Origin: JAZDGX01 sp964482205
Lineage (GTDB): Bacteria > Eisenbacteria > RBG-16-71-46 > CAIMUX01 > WJJG01
Assembly: GCA_964482205.1 (NCBI GenBank)
Contig: CAYZWI010000018.1
Coordinates: 1 to 64,000 of the forward strand
DNA: 64,000 nt
Direction: 5' to 3'
Below, piece after piece: positions 36,875 through 50,500 of this stretch (positions are counted from its first letter, which is position 1; each line of letters opens with the position of its first letter). The translations under genes and the position numbers were made by a program. The notes beneath the pieces are model-generated. The model searched no databases. It was not told the origin of the DNA and saw only the letters and a program-made list of their open reading frames with translations.

Positions 36875-36965
36875 TGCACCTCCCTGAAGATCTCTCAAAT
36901 CATGATCGTCCACGAAAGCGGCAGGGCACGCTCGACGCTTCAACCTCGCGAAGCAGGAACGGAGC

Positions 36966-36995
36966 ATCATAGGGAACGGGGACCCGGGCGGTCAA
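36966..36995 (-). promoter_or_regulatory. Promoter for pccB-mutase-mce
   Basis: On the minus strand: TTGACC (36995-36990), an 18-base spacer and TATGAT (36971-36966). It lies about 90 bases upstream of the pccB ATG and back to back with the enoyl-CoA hydratase promoter. Confidence 0.6.
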
Positions 36996-37018
36996 TGCGT
37001 GACCCGCGGCGCGTTCCA

Positions 37019-37047
37019 TTGACTGCCCGTCCTTCGAGACCTAGGCT
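37019..37047 (+). promoter_or_regulatory. Promoter for the enoyl-CoA hydratase gene
   Basis: TTGACT (37019-37024), a 17-base spacer and TAGGCT (37042-37047). Its -35 lies 24 bases from the -35 of the leftward pccB promoter, so one regulator could control both. The rest of the 311-base gap shows no gene. Confidence 0.5.
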
Positions 37048-37185
37048 CCGGGGTTCGGTTCCGGATGAGGCCGATCGGCCGAAGGCTTTGCCAACCATGT
37101 CGAGCGGCCGGCGGCCCGCATCGAGCTTCGCGCGCCGGTGGTGTCGCAGCGCTTCGCGACAGGCCGCGAGCGAGCTGGAGGATGC

Positions 37186-37965
37186 ATGCAGGAATTCCTT
37201 CTTCACGAGAGCAAGGGCCCGGTCGCGATCGTCACGCTGAACCGCCCCGACAAGCTGAACGCCCTCAACCGGGCGACGCTGCTCGAGCTTCAAGCGAGAT
37301 TCGCCGAGCTGTCCCGCGACGATGCCGTTCGCGCCGTGATCCTCACCGGAAGCGGACAGAAGGCCTTTGCCGCGGGCGCGGACATCGCGGAGCTCGCGAG
37401 CCTCACGCCCACCGGCGCGCGCGGGATGTCGGCGCTGGGGCAATCCGTCATGGACGGGATCGCGCACTGCGGGAAGCCCGTGATCGCGGCGGTGAATGGA
37501 TTCGCCCTGGGAGGCGGCCTCGAGCTCGCGCTCTCGTGTCACTTCCGCTACGCGAGCGCCAATGCGCGCCTCGGCCTGCCCGAGGTGAAGCTCGGCCTGA
37601 TGCCCGGGTATGCGGGCACCCAGCGCCTGCCGCGGCTGGTCGGGAAAGGACGCGCGCTTGAGATGATCCTGAGCGGCAATCCGGTCACGGCCGAGGAAGC
37701 GTTGCGCATCGGCCTCGTCAATCGCGTGGTCGAGCCGGAGGCTCTTCTGCCCGCGTGCGAAGAAGTCGCCAACGCGATCGCGGCGCGGGCGCCGGTGGCC
37801 CTCCGGCATGCGATCGAGGCGGTGGAGCGAGGGCTGGACGGTTCGCTCGAGGAGGGATCGTCGCTCGAGCAGGCGCTGTTTGGATTGCTGTGGAGCACCG
37901 CGGACATGCGCGAGGGCTGCGCGGCATTTCTCGAAAAGCGCGAAGCCCGCTTTTCCGGACGATAG
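37186..37965 (+). CDS. Enoyl-CoA hydratase/isomerase family protein
   Basis: A 259-residue crotonase-fold enzyme. Oxyanion-hole blocks are AFAAGADIAEL and NGFALGGGLELALSCHFRYA. Both hydratase glutamates are plausibly present, in GGGLELAL and GLPEVKLGLMPGYAGTQRLPRLVG. The ATG at 37186 has GGAG 5 bases upstream. It would hydrate the enoyl-CoA products of the two acyl-CoA dehydrogenases; short-chain enoyl-CoA is the likely substrate. Confidence 0.92.
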   Translation: MQEFLLHESKGPVAIVTLNRPDKLNALNRATLLELQARFAELSRDDAVRAVILTGSGQKAFAAGADIAELASLTPTGARGMSALGQSVMDGIAHCGKPVIAAVNGFALGGGLELALSCHFRYASANARLGLPEVKLGLMPGYAGTQRLPRLVGKGRALEMILSGNPVTAEEALRIGLVNRVVEPEALLPACEEVANAIAARAPVALRHAIEAVERGLDGSLEEGSSLEQALFGLLWSTADMREGCAAFLEKREARFSGR

Positions 37966-38136
37966 GTCGCGGCTGGAGATTCCAGGTGCCCGGAGGCGAT
38001 TTCTCTTCGGGACAACGGATGGGACATTTTCCGCCCGGCATGGATCGATTCGCGGCAAGGTAGGCGCAAGCCGTGTTTTCCCATCAGAATGGGCGGGAGG
38101 TCCTCGATTCCTGGCGCCGTGACCGCGGGCCCTTCC

Positions 38137-38165
38137 TGGACACCTTCCTCGCCGCAGCCTACAAT
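38137..38165 (+). promoter_or_regulatory. Promoter for tRNA-Leu and tig
   Basis: TGGACA (38137-38142), a 17-base spacer and near-consensus TACAAT (38160-38165). It lies 42 bases before the tRNA 5' end. Confidence 0.6.
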
Positions 38166-38207
38166 GCCCGGCACCCGTCCAAGCGCCCGGCCCGCTCCGG
38201 CCGGCAG

Positions 38208-38290
<83 letters not shown>

Positions 38291-38338
38291 TGGGACGTCC
38301 GAGGATTCGCCCGAACCATCACAGAGGAGGAGGAACGC

Positions 38339-39718
38339 GTGAAAGTCGAGGTCCGCGAGACCGCGCCCCTGCACAAGGCGCTCGACATCCGCCTGGAACC
38401 CGAGGAAGTCAATCGCTTCATGGACGAGTTGATCGACGCGTTCCGCCGCCGGCAGTCGTTTCCCGGCTTCCGCCCGGGCAAGGCTCCCGACCAGGTCGTC
38501 CGCCGGCGTTTCGAGGATGACATCGAGCGGGCCGTGTTCACCGAGCTGATCCCGCGATCGATCGACCGCGCGGTCGCCGAGCAGGGCCTTCGGCCCGTGG
38601 AGGCGGGGGAGGTTTCCAGCGTCCGCTTCCGGCCGGGAGAGCCGCTCGAATTCACCGTCACCTTCCCGATCTGGCCCGACATCCAGCTAGCGCCATACGA
38701 GGAGATCGAAATCGAACAGGTGGTCGAAGGGGCCTCGGTCGAGGAGGTAGAAGAGTTTCTGAACAGAATCCGCGAGCGCTCGGCCGAAACCTCGGTCGTG
38801 GAACGCGAGGCGCAGGACGGGGACCTCATGCAGGCCGAGCTCGAGACGGTGGATGCCCAGGGCCAGCGGGTGCGGGGCACCAAGAAGGAGACGGTCACGC
38901 TGGAGGTCGGAAGCCCGAATCTGCTGGCCGAGTTCCGCGACGCGGCGGCGGGGTTGTCGGCGGGCCAGGCGCGCGAATTCTCCGTCCATTATCCCGACGA
39001 TTTTCCGCAGGAAAGCCTGCGCGGCGAGACGCGCCGCTATCGCATGAAGGCGACGGAGATCCGGGAAAAGAAGCTGCCTCCTCTGGACGATTCCTTTGCG
39101 AGAAGCCTCGATCCTCAGATGGATCTCGAGAGCCTGCGCACGCGCATTCGCTTGCGGCTCGAAAGCGAGCATCGCTTCGCCGCCCGCGAGCAGGTCGAAG
39201 AGAAGCTGGTCGACGCGCTCATCGAGGCCAACCCCTTCGAACTGGCCAAAGAGGCAGTCGAGAAGCCGCTCGAGCGGATGTTGGACCGGACGATGAAGGA
39301 GAATCCCTCGGTGTCGAGGGAGGATCTGGAGCAGGTCTACCGCCCGCGTGTGGAGCGGCTGCGGCGGCGGGACCTGCTTCTGGGCAAGGTTGCGGAAAGA
39401 GAAGGGATCGAGGTCACCCCGGCCGATGTAGAAGGGGAGATCGCGAGGATCGCGATGGAGGAGCGGCGCACCGTCGAGGAGGTGCGCAAAGATCTGGGTG
39501 ACATCGAGCGCTACCGGCAGTTCCTCTTCGAGCGCAAGGTGTTCGAGGCGCTGACCGGCAAGGCGAAGATCCGGGAGATCCAGGTTCCCGCGAGAAGCCG
39601 GGCCGCCCAGGAGGGAGCCCCGGAGGCGGCCGGCGCTCCGGTCGCCGCGCCGGCCGGTGAAGAGCCGGACCGCCCGCAGGCGGAAAGCGCGCCGGAGGCC
39701 GGGGATTCCGGGCGTTGA
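38339..39718 (+). CDS. tig: Trigger factor
   Basis: A 459-residue ribosome-bound chaperone and prolyl isomerase. The GTG at 38339 follows GAGGAGGAGG by about 6 bases. The N-terminal ribosome-binding signature appears as SFPGFRPGKAPDQVVRRRF. The FKBP-like domain (about 160-240) and the long helical arms follow. The last 55 residues are Ala, Pro and Glu-rich (APEAAGAPVAAPAGEE) and probably disordered. tig-clpP-clpX-lon is the classic protein quality-control cluster. Confidence 0.95.
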   Translation: MKVEVRETAPLHKALDIRLEPEEVNRFMDELIDAFRRRQSFPGFRPGKAPDQVVRRRFEDDIERAVFTELIPRSIDRAVAEQGLRPVEAGEVSSVRFRPGEPLEFTVTFPIWPDIQLAPYEEIEIEQVVEGASVEEVEEFLNRIRERSAETSVVEREAQDGDLMQAELETVDAQGQRVRGTKKETVTLEVGSPNLLAEFRDAAAGLSAGQAREFSVHYPDDFPQESLRGETRRYRMKATEIREKKLPPLDDSFARSLDPQMDLESLRTRIRLRLESEHRFAAREQVEEKLVDALIEANPFELAKEAVEKPLERMLDRTMKENPSVSREDLEQVYRPRVERLRRRDLLLGKVAEREGIEVTPADVEGEIARIAMEERRTVEEVRKDLGDIERYRQFLFERKVFEALTGKAKIREIQVPARSRAAQEGAPEAAGAPVAAPAGEEPDRPQAESAPEAGDSGR

Positions 39719-39747
39719 GATGAGAATGGTCTGACAGGGAGGGGACG

Positions 39748-40581
39748 ATGCCCGAAAGGGAAGTGGGTGAGAGAGCAGGAATGCCCGCGGCGGAAGAGCG
39801 CAGGCCCGACGCCGAATGCCGTTCGCAGATGTCCTTCGTGAGCCGGGGCGGTTGGAGCCCCACGAGCGTGGCCGGATTCTGGCGCTCGCCTGACGAGGAC
39901 GCCTTGCGCCCCGGCGTGGACCGCGAGATCGCGACCGTGCGCGGCTGGTCCCCGGGCGCCTTCGCCCCGCGCGCGGAGAAGGACCGCGACGCCCTGCTCT
40001 CGCTCGTGCCGATCGTGGTCGAGCAATCGGCCCGGGGCGAGCGCGCCTACGACATCTTCTCGCGGTTGTTGCGCGACCGGATCATCTTCGTCGGCTCGGT
40101 GATCGACGATACGACCGCCAACCTCGTGATCGCGCAGCTGCTCTTCCTCGAAGCGGAAGATCCCGATCGCGATGTGCATCTCTACATTCACTCGCCGGGC
40201 GGAATCGTGTCGGCGGGACTCGCGATCTATGATACGATGCAGTTCGTCAAGCCCGATGTGGCCACGATCTGCATGGGGCAGGCGGCGAGCATGGGCGCGC
40301 TGCTGCTCGCGGCCGGGGCCCATGGCAAACGGAGCGCCCTGCCGCATGCCCGCATCATGATCCACCAGCCGATGGGCGGCAGCCGCGGGCAGGCGGCCGA
40401 CATGGAGATCTTCACGCGGGAGATCCTGACCCTGCGCGAGAAGATCCACGAGATCCTGGCCCTCCACACGAAGCAGGACATCCAGCGCATCCGCAAGGAC
40501 ACCGACCGCAACTTCTTCATGTCGGCCGAGGAGGCCCAGGCCTACGGGCTGGTCGACGAGGTGATCATCAAGAAGAAGTAG
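39748..40581 (+). CDS. clpP: ATP-dependent Clp protease proteolytic subunit ClpP, with N-terminal extension
   Basis: 277 residues against the usual 190-210. The conserved body starts only at LVPIVVEQSARGERAYDIFSRLL (about residue 86). The triad is complete: Ser in GQAASMGALLL, His in RIMIHQPMGG and Asp in DRNFFMSAEEAQAYGLVDEV. The ATG at 39748 has GGGAGGGG upstream; the later in-frame ATGs (39781, 39829) lack a clear site, so the 65-70 extra residues look genuine. The extension (GWSPTSVAGFWRSPDED and so on) has no signal peptide and no recognised domain. It may be processed, as ClpP propeptides are, or may shape the axial pore. Confidence 0.93.
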   Translation: MPEREVGERAGMPAAEERRPDAECRSQMSFVSRGGWSPTSVAGFWRSPDEDALRPGVDREIATVRGWSPGAFAPRAEKDRDALLSLVPIVVEQSARGERAYDIFSRLLRDRIIFVGSVIDDTTANLVIAQLLFLEAEDPDRDVHLYIHSPGGIVSAGLAIYDTMQFVKPDVATICMGQAASMGALLLAAGAHGKRSALPHARIMIHQPMGGSRGQAADMEIFTREILTLREKIHEILALHTKQDIQRIRKDTDRNFFMSAEEAQAYGLVDEVIIKKK

Positions 40582-40718
40582 GTCCTGCCGATGCTAGAGA
40601 GAGACGCCGCCTCGCGGGGCGGCGGCGACCAGACCCGGCCGGATTCGGGGGAACGGAGGCCCTCGCGGACGGGCCCGCGGGCGGAACAGCCGCCGGCGTT
40701 TCCGATCGAGGAGAAAGA

Positions 40719-41943
40719 ATGAAGAAGCGATCCGGGTCGCTGCAGCCCATCCGGTGCTCGTTCTGCGGGCGAGGCCAGGAGGATGTCGCCAGACTCATCT
40801 CCGGGCCGGGCGTCTACATCTGCAGCGAATGCGTCCGGTTGTGCAACGAGATCCTCGAAGGCGAGGTCACGCATGCGTACCCCTCTGCTCTTGAGGACCT
40901 GCCCAAGCCGGGCGACATCGTCGAAATGCTCGACGAGTACGTCATCGGGCAGGATCGCGCCAAGCGCGTGCTGGCGGTCGCGGTCTACAATCACTACAAG
41001 CGCATCTCGAATGTCCGCACGAGCACCGAGGTCGAGCTGGAGAAGGGCAACATTCTCCTGATCGGGCCTTCGGGCTCGGGCAAGACCCTGCTGGCTCGCA
41101 CGCTCTCGCGCTTCCTGCGCGTCCCCTTCGCGATCGCGGACGCGACCACGCTCACGGAAGCGGGCTATGTGGGCGAGGATGTCGAGAACATCCTCCTGCG
41201 CCTGCTGCAGGCGGCCGACTACAATGTGTCGGCGGCCCAGCGGGGCATCATCTACATCGATGAAATCGACAAGATCGCGCGCAAGAGCGAGAACCCTTCG
41301 ATCACTCGCGACGTCTCCGGCGAGGGCGTGCAACAGGCGCTGCTGAAAATCCTCGAAGGGACGGTCGCGAACGTGCCGCCGCAGGGCGGGCGCAAGCATC
41401 CCCAGCAGAAGTACATCGAGATCAACTCCAAGGACATCCTCTTCATCTGCGGCGGCGCGTTCGAAGGCATCCAGACGATCGTCGAGCGGCGGATCGGCAA
41501 GCGCAGCATCGGGTTCGGGGTCGAGCAGCGCGCCACGCGCGAGATGGACAACTCCGAGATCTACGCCGCGGTCGAGCCCGAGGACATGCTGAAGTACGGG
41601 CTCATTCCCGAGCTCATCGGACGCTTGCCGGTCGCGGTCACGCTGACCGATCTCGACGAACAGGCCCTGCACGAGATCCTCGTTCGCCCCAAGAACGCGA
41701 TCATCAAGCAGTACCAGAAGTTCTTCGAGATGGAAGAGGTCCAGCTCGAGTTCACCGAGGAAGCGCTGCAGGCGGTCTGCCGTCTCGCGCTCCAGCGCCG
41801 CACGGGCGCGCGCGGCCTGCGCGCGGTGCTCGAAGACTCGATGCTCGACATCATGTACGAACTTCCCACTTGGAAGGACGCGGAGGTCTGCGTCATCACC
41901 GAGGATGTCATCACGAAGGGCGCGCCTCCCGAAATCCGCTACC

Positions 41944-41966
<23 letters not shown>
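40719..41966 (+). CDS. clpX: ATP-dependent Clp protease ATP-binding subunit ClpX
   Basis: A 415-residue AAA+ unfoldase partner of ClpP. The N-terminal zinc-binding domain is CSFCGRGQ...CSECVRLC. Walker A is GPSGSGKTLLARTL and Walker B IIYIDEIDKIARK. The pore loop is near GYVGEDVENIL, and the IGF loop equivalent lies near KRSIGFGVEQ. Full length with a normal sensor-2 region (RRTGARGLRAVLED). It lies 137 bases after clpP. Confidence 0.97.
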
Positions 41967-44706
<2,740 letters not shown>

Positions 44707-44966
44707 AGCGGGGGCCGCCCGCGCCCGCAAGACCCGATTCGCTTTTCCTCTTCCCCGGCCGTCCGCGCCAAACCTGCCGTGCATTTCGTTCCGCGAGGCT
44801 CTATTGTCTCCCGCGCCGCTGGCGCCCGCCGGAAGAAGCCGGGAGCGGGACGAAGGCGGGCTTGCCTGCGCGCTGCCGGCCACCCGTAGCCTGCAGCTCG
44901 ACGAAGCGCTCGAGTGCGGGGAAATGCCCGATTCCGGCGGCCCATGGCGAGGGGAAGGGAGGAGTC

Positions 44967-46273
<1,307 letters not shown>

Positions 46274-46277
<4 letters not shown>

Positions 46278-46301
46278 CCATGGCATGGCGCCGGGTAGGA
46301 T
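46274..46301 (+). promoter_or_regulatory. Promoter for tRNA-Lys
   Basis: TTGACC (46274-46279), a 16-base spacer and TAGGAT (46296-46301). The -35 contains the purA stop codon. It lies 62 bases before the tRNA. Confidence 0.45.
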
Positions 46302-46363
46302 AGTGCAGGGCGGCCGCTGGAGCCGCATTCGCCGGCGCGGATTGCCGGCCGGATACCTGCCTC

Positions 46364-46436
46364 GAGCCGCTAGCTCAGTCGGTAGAGCATCGGCCTTTTA
46401 AGCCGAGGGTGCTGGGTTCGATCCCCAGGCGGCTCA
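46364..46436 (+). tRNA. tRNA-Lys (anticodon TTT)
   Basis: 73 bases. The acceptor stem GAGCCGC (46364-46370) pairs with GCGGCTC (46429-46435), with discriminator A. The D arm is GCTCAGTCGGTAGAGC. The anticodon stem TCGGC/GCCGA encloses CTTTTAA, anticodon TTT. The T arm is CTGGGTTCGATCCCCAG. CCA is not encoded. It borders the AT-richer gene-free region. Confidence 0.96.
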
Positions 46437-46998
46437 TCGTTGACCAGCAGTCCATTCATTTCCCGTGCGGACTTTGGAGAAGCCAGTCTCGGTGTCAGAT
46501 ATATGCGACGAATGACAGCTATAGCTGATAGTTGTGCTCGCTGCTGATACATGGGAGGAAAGCTAGCAGGCGGCGGGGGGCCTTCGTCTGTCTTGCGGCC
46601 GGTGCCTCGCAGGCGCGGCGAAGCCGGCAGACGATCCATTCGTGATGCGCTTGCCGGGTGTCCGCGGCGTTCGATCTTTGGCGGATGGTGCGCTCGAAGC
46701 CTAGTGCAGCGCGGCTCCCGAGTGTTCGTCCGGGCCGCACAACACTGGGCGGCTGAGCCGGTTTTCGTAAGCAGACGAGGAGCCATCCATCGTTTTTCCC
46801 CTGTTCGCTCCCGACCAGCAAGCCCGGATCCGCGCTGTCCCTCTGCAATACTCATCTCAAATTGCATGCCATTGTCCGACACTCAGGCGAGAGCCATTGG
46901 CGGCCAATTTTTTTCCATTCCCGTTCCGGCGGAATCTCGTAAGGAAACCTGATCAGCTCGCCGAAATCCTCGATGTGCCCGCCAGGCGAGTTGCGGCG

Positions 46999-47027
46999 TT
47001 GACAGGAAAGTCCAGCCCTGCTAGCTT
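46999..47027 (+). promoter_or_regulatory. Strong promoter candidate upstream of the giant gene
   Basis: A consensus TTGACA (46999-47004), a 17-base spacer and TAGCTT (47022-47027), with extended TG at 47019-47020. Transcription would start near 47034. It could drive either a short RNA ending at the 47089-47111 hairpin or the long leader of the giant gene. Confidence 0.5.
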
Positions 47028-47088
47028 GGCCAAGTTGTTTCATGTGTCGGCAAGATATTGAGTCTCGAAAGCTGATCCACTAGAAGGG

Positions 47089-47111
47089 TTGCGCCCTGCG
47101 GCGCGCTTTTT
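47089..47111 (+). terminator. Terminator-like hairpin in the giant-gene leader
   Basis: GCGCC (47091-47095) pairs with GGCGC (47100-47104), extended by one G-U pair, with loop CTGC, two bases and then TTTTT. It is weak as an intrinsic terminator, but placed about 75 bases after the predicted start from the 46999 promoter. Confidence 0.4.
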
Positions 47112-47327
47112 CGGTTGACAGGTTTTTCGAGCGCGGCAAAATACCGCGCGAAATGCAACTGCTGACCTCGTACTAGGATTGTGAGGCGAAACAGGGATGT
47201 TTCCGGCGGAACTTTCAGAGCGCGGCTTGCCAAGCGAACGGTGCTTGCTCCTAACATGTCCCTGTTCCACGGCTTGCCTCTCCGAAGTCGCCGATGCGCT
47301 GAACGCTCCCTCCGCCTGTTCTTGTGC

Positions 47328-47370
47328 TCCGTTTTCGTCGCTTGGTTCCGTTCCGTTTTCGTCGCTTGGT
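47328..47370 (+). repeat. 19-base direct repeat
   Basis: TCCGTTTTCGTCGCTTGGT occurs at 47328-47346 and again at 47352-47370, separated by TCCGT, which repeats the first five bases. The period is 24 bases. It is a local duplication or a paired protein-binding site upstream of the giant gene. Confidence 0.7.
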
Positions 47371-47597
47371 AATGAACTCGTCGTCCACGGCTCACGGCCG
47401 GGGAGAGTTTCGCGCTGGACCGCGGGGACGAGAGGCAGAGGTCGGCGGAGCGGGTCTGCCCGCCGGCCGGCTGTGGGACAACCTGAAGGAGGATGGCAGT
47501 GCTGATCACGAGGAAGTTGATCGGACGTCTACGGGCCCCAATGGCTCACAGCGTATTCCTTCGCGGTTCAGGGTCTCTTTTGAAGGAGGGACATGGC

Positions 47598-50500
47598 ATG
47601 AACTGGACAGGGAAGCTTTCTGTCTTCTGTGTCACGGTCTTCGCGCTCGCGTTGACGGGACTGTTCGTCAATGCGAACGCCGAGGTCCTGACCTCGCGGG
47701 CGGGGGACGGGGAAGAGTCCGCGTTCTTCTATCCCTCCTATCCACTTGAAGGAGGGCCGCGCATCATTGCCGCGACCCTCTGGGACGCGAGCGAAACGGA
47801 AGGCGACGGGAGCGATGTTGACTCGCTCATCGTCGTCTTCAACGAGACGCTCGAGACCGGAATCGACTACGAGCCCGTCAGCCTGGAACTCGAGGACTTC
47901 GTCTTCACCGGGTTCACGGTCAGCGGATCGCCCCGGTTGGACATCGGTACTGGCGGGCGGATGGTGGTCTTCGCCGGTGTCAGCGGCTGCACGCCGGGAG
48001 TCGACTCCGTGGGCGTCCTGTATCAGGCGATCCATGGCGCGGACGGCAGTCTGTCGAAGGACATCGGGAACGTGGTCGTGGGGACGGGCCCGGTCATCGT
48101 TCATGTGGAGTTCGACCAGAACTTCGAATCCTACGGGCTCGAGGATCCCTATTTCGACAACTCCCCGTTCTTCACGGTCACTTTCGACCATGACATTGCC
48201 GCTGTCGGAGCGCTGAACACGATCTTCAAGACGACGCCCGAGTTCAGCTCCCCTCAGGTCTTGCTGACGAACGCCATCGTCGACGGCCAGACGATCGAGG
48301 TCAGACGCAACGCGGTGGGGGATTCCCTGCTCTGGGCCCACCCCGGCGTCGCCAAGATGTGGTTGGCCAACACCCGGGTGCGCTGGGACGTGGACGACAA
48401 CAACAGTCTGCCGAACTTCGCGCAGAAGGTCGTCGTCGACAACCAGGGTCCCGAGATCATGGCTGCCTACTACAACCCTCACGGCACGCCTGCGGACCAG
48501 AGCGATGACGAAGTCTTCCTGGTTTTCGATCAGCCGGTGAATCCGGAGAGCGTCCTCCAGGAAGAGGCGGAAAACCAGTACTGGATCGGTTGGGACTACA
48601 CCATGAGCTTCACCGACGCCGCGACGCAGACCCGCGCGCCGTCGGGAGCCGCGTATGCCAACGTGCTCGTGATCAGCAGCCCGATCACGAATGACGGGGC
48701 GCTGCCCGTGAACCCCGATAACGAATTCATCCTGAACAGAGTGCAAGGCGAACCGGGGTACCCGCTCTCGGACTACCAGGATCTGCTGCCGCTGGTGGGG
48801 CGCAAGGCGCGCTGCTCGATCGGTACGGGCATCATCCGGGCGGCCTACATCGATCGCGGCACCGCGACCGCGGCCGATGACCAGCTGCACCTCTGGTTCA
48901 GCGAAGAGCTCGACCTGGCCGACGTCACGGCTTTCGACTTCGAGCTCGTGCCCTACGTCGAAGACTGGCAAGGCGAGATCACCTTCCAGGCGGAGAACGT
49001 GAACCAGCTCGGGCACGTCATCATTACCGGCTGGGACGCGGTCACCGCCTTTGGGGGCGCCCGGATGCCGGACGGCTTCTTCGTCAAGATCGCCGGAGAC
49101 GACGCCTTCAATGGCCTGGAAAGCACGGACGGCGCCGACGGCGCCTCGCTGCTTCCGATCTTCGACGACAGCCGGCCCACCCTGATCCGGCTCGAGGAAG
49201 TGCCCAGCCTGACCTACAAGCGTTTCAACACGGCTACGGAGGCTGACACAGCGTTCCTGGCATGGCTCGAGACGAGCCTCGAAGACGACTCCGACGAGTA
49301 CTTCCTCTTCTTCACGAACCAGGACGGCACCCAGCTGGATGACCTCTTCATCCGCAACTACCGCCAGAACGCGATTTCGGTCGGGAACCTGACGCCCGTC
49401 ACGATCGATGGGGGCGTGCAGAGGATCGCGCTCGACATCGAGCACTGGCCCGGCAACGAGACGACCGACGGCCATCAGATCGAGTGGGGCGACCAGCTGC
49501 GCTTCATGCTGGTTCCCGCCACGTACTGGGGCGTGATGGCGGACGGGGACAATGACGCGGTGCTCATCTTCGATCGCCCGATCATCGCCGGCCCGGTCTG
49601 CCCGCCGCAGGACTTCGACGAGAACGACGACGACATGATCCATGTGGTCGCCGTGTACGACGAGGAGACCGGCACCTGGATCTATTCGATCTACGGCGAC
49701 GCCAACTCGGCGCCGTGCGGCGACATGATCCACATCTTCGCGAGCTGCGACGATCCGGCGGAAGCCATCGAAATCGGCTCGGGCCCGATCCATCCGAACG
49801 GCTCCTTCGGCGATCCCGACGGCGACCCGTACGCGGAGATCGTGCTCGACATGAGCGGCGTCGATCCTGAGGACCTGCCGCTCCAGTGGGTCTGCATCCG
49901 CGCGGAAGAAGACGGCGCGTACAGCGACCCGCTCCAGATCCGCATCGACGTCGTCCTGCCGACGCTCGTGAACGGAACGGTGAACGATCTCTTCAATCCG
50001 TTCCGCATCTACAAGGCGGACGACTATGTGAACATCATCCTGAAGGCCAACGACGGATACGGCGATCCCGAGGAGCCCGGCGTCGGCTTCAGCGACCTTC
50101 TGGAGGTCTGGGCGAATCTGACCCACGTGGACGATCGGGACGAGGCGATCACGGGCCTCGGCACCTTCCCCACCGATTCGATCCCGATGCTCTCGATGGG
50201 CGCTGACGAGTTGGACAACGACGGGGACTGGGAGGCCAACAACGTCGCGATCGACTTGGACGACGACGGGGAGATGGACTTCCCCGAGCCGTACGTGGAC
50301 GAGAACGGCGACGGGAATTTCAACCCCGGCGAGACCTTCTTCGACCGCGACGGCGACGACTTGTGCGACTGCTGGAACTGGGACGATGAGGACCGCACCT
50401 ACGACTTGAACCTCGACTCCCAGGACGCCGACGAGCACAGCTGGTACGAGATCCGGCTGCTGGCCCCGGCCGACGAGCCGGACTTCTATAACGATGTCCT

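Larger units (their letters stand above)
46437..47597. other. Gene-free, AT-richer region upstream of the giant gene
   Basis: About 1.16 kb with no supported coding sequence on either strand. Short open frames here lack ribosome-binding sites and family motifs. Visible elements are: a 12-bp palindrome CAGCTATAGCTG (46516-46527); a hairpin CTCGCC/GGCGAG (46957-46990); a strong promoter candidate (46999-47027); a terminator-like hairpin (47089-47111); a second TTGACAGG block (47115-47122) with a hairpin GCGCGG/CCGCGC (47131-47149); and a 19-base direct repeat (47328-47370). Base composition is less GC-rich than the flanking core genes. It lies just after tRNA-Lys, a common island insertion site, but I found no copy of the tRNA end nearby. 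Confidence 0.6.

Noticed and set aside
46370..46952. Short open frames on both strands after tRNA-Lys
   Set aside because: No ribosome-binding site, no motif, Arg/Pro-rich shadow-like products, and one runs through the tRNA gene itself.
46364..47600. Genomic-island insertion at tRNA-Lys with a duplicated tRNA end
   Set aside because: I looked for a second copy of the T-arm or acceptor end and for an integrase. Only a short GGCGGCTGAG match near 46749 was seen, so an attachment site is not supported.
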